Shown here: one piece after another, positions 4,978 to 5,692 of the stretch
Position numbering within the stretch: position 1 is the first letter of the stretch
Layout: each line of letters opens with the position of its first letter
Assembly: GCA_900545865.1 (NCBI GenBank)
Contig: URAN01000096.1
Span: forward strand, 1-5,692
Reading direction: 5' to 3'
Source: an uncultured Eubacteriales bacterium
GTDB taxonomy: Bacteria; Bacillota; Clostridia; Monoglobales; Monoglobaceae
Length of the DNA: 5,692 nucleotides
Translations under genes and position numbers: made by a program
The notes under the pieces: generated by a model
The model's input: only the letters and a program-made list of their open reading frames with translations
Databases searched by the model: none
Told to the model about the DNA's origin: nothing

Positions 4978-5040
4978 TACACCTCCTCAGTCACCTAACG
5001 GTGACAGCTTTCTCGCCTGTCGACTCGGTCGGCGATGAAA
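4978..5040. repeat. REP-like intergenic double-hairpin element
   Basis: The first hairpin is GTCACC-TAAC-GGTGAC (4990-5005). The second pairs TCGCC (5013-5017) with GGCGA (5031-5035), extended by TTC/GAA past a bulge. The leading CACCTCCTCAGTCACC and the second GC-rich stem resemble dispersed intergenic repeats that I recall from gut Clostridia genomes. Only one copy is in this window, so its repeat status is an inference. The 4850-5108 gap otherwise contains the terminators at its two ends and no gene. Confidence 0.5.
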
Positions 5041-5079
5041 AAATTATTTTGATTTTTGTTGCGGATAATAGCAATTGCG

Positions 5080-5109
5080 GGGGATTAAAACAAATGGCGT
5101 TTTAACCCC
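5080..5109 (-). terminator. Terminator-like hairpin after the ClC gene
   Basis: Minus strand: GGGGTTAAAAC (5109-5099) pairs with GTTTTAATCCCC (5091-5080) through 11 bp with one bulged base and a 7-nt loop. It begins at the last base of the TAG stop codon. No U-tract follows, so it may stabilise the 3' end rather than act as a full intrinsic terminator. Confidence 0.5.
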
Positions 5110-5692
5110 TATATAACATCGCGGTTGATGAATTTTGCGTGCAGTTTTGAATACATAATCTTTTGGCTTGAATACAGACCGTAATATCCCGAAAGGACAT
5201 AGCTCACGCTGATTGCGGCGGCAAAGAAAAGGATTCCGTCACCGCCGAACAGCTCGGCGGCAAGGGCGAGAGACGCCATGGGACAGTTCACCACGCCGCA
5301 GAACATCGCCGCAATTCCGAGAGCCGCGCCGAAACACGGGTCAAAGCCTATGATATGCGCCGCAGTACAGCCGAGGGTCGAGCCGATGAACATTGTGGGA
5401 ACGATTTCGCCGCCGCGGAATCCCGAACCGATTGTTACCGCGGTGAAAATTATTTTAAGCAAAAACGCAAATCCGAATGCTTCACCGTTCATTGCTTTTT
5501 CTATAATATTTACGCCCGAGCCGTTATAGTCGCGGTTGCCGACAATAAGGGTCATGACAATGACTATACATCCGCCGACAAACGGACGGAGATAGTCATT
5601 TTTTATTTTAGAGTTAAAGACGTGCGCACTTCCCTTTAGGGCAAGACAGAATATGATGCTGATTACCGCCGCAGCCGCACCTATTGCGGCGG
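5109..5692 (-). CDS. ClC-family chloride channel/exchanger, C-terminal part
   Basis: The frame is open to the right edge, giving 193 residues plus a partial codon; the true start lies outside the window and the methionine at 5555 is internal. ClC proteins are dimeric membrane anion channels or proton-coupled exchangers. Visible family features: NDYLRPFVGG (31-40), RDYNGSG, FLLKIIFTAVTIGSGF, and the third selectivity-filter region GGEIVPTMFIG (93-103), which corresponds to GxFxP of the E. coli protein with Glu-Ile-Val. Then come CGVVNCPMAS and SGYYGLYSSQKIMYSK near the end. The first two filter motifs (GSGIP, GREGP), which would help decide ion selectivity and coupling, are not in the window. 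No CBS or TrkA_C domain follows; the protein ends soon after the last helix, as in short bacterial forms. The stop at 5109 overlaps a hairpin. No partner gene is visible. Confidence 0.9.
   Translation of the reverse strand, partial: AAIGAAAAVISIIFCLALKGSAHVFNSKIKNDYLRPFVGGCIVIVMTLIVGNRDYNGSGVNIIEKAMNGEAFGFAFLLKIIFTAVTIGSGFRGGEIVPTMFIGSTLGCTAAHIIGFDPCFGAALGIAAMFCGVVNCPMASLALAAELFGGDGILFFAAAISVSYVLSGYYGLYSSQKIMYSKLHAKFINRDVI

Overview
The window looks like chromosomal DNA from a low-to-moderate GC, spore-forming Clostridia-type Firmicute. Evidence is a recognisable SpoIVB forespore peptidase, strong AGGAGG-type ribosome binding sites, consensus sigma-A promoters, and AT-rich intergenic DNA between moderately GC-balanced genes. 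No rRNA, tRNA, CRISPR array or complete transposase is visible.

Layout. Positions 1-76 (minus) hold the first 25 codons of a gene whose N-terminus resembles a protein I know from clostridial integrative/conjugative elements. Positions 77-367 are non-coding and carry an operator-like dyad and a hairpin terminator. At position 370 this DNA abuts spoIVB (368-1285, minus). The spoIVB frame is intact up to Gly-Met and then stops, exactly one residue before the catalytic serine of the GMSGSP motif. The catalytic His and Asp are present. This looks like a sporulation protease gene cut at its active-site motif by the end of a mobile element or by a related rearrangement.

Upstream of spoIVB on the same strand is an unlisted 36-codon gene (1469-1579) for an Asn/Gln-only style micro-protein. 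It has a strong RBS, its own terminator and a sequence matching the forespore sigma-G promoter consensus. Next come a GNAT acetyltransferase (1803-2435) and an unrecognised 57-codon ORF (2542-2715), also minus strand. These two share one consensus sigma-A promoter (TTGACA-N17-TATAAT) whose -10 box and start region lie in a 14-bp-arm perfect palindrome, an obvious repressor operator. A 105-nt gap with a GGGAGG/CCTCCC hairpin separates the two ORFs.

Divergently on the plus strand, a sigma-A promoter at 2877-2905 drives a divergent class C beta-lactamase-like serine hydrolase (2972-3883), followed 72 nt later by an EamA/DMT-type membrane transporter (3956-4849) that ends in a terminator. A 259-nt intergenic stretch then holds a REP-like double-hairpin repeat. 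The window closes with the C-terminal 193 residues of a ClC-family anion channel or exchanger on the minus strand, whose start lies beyond the right edge.

The gene groups appear functionally unrelated to one another. The most interesting parts are the spoIVB junction, the putative forespore micro-protein, and the palindrome-controlled small-ORF/GNAT unit.
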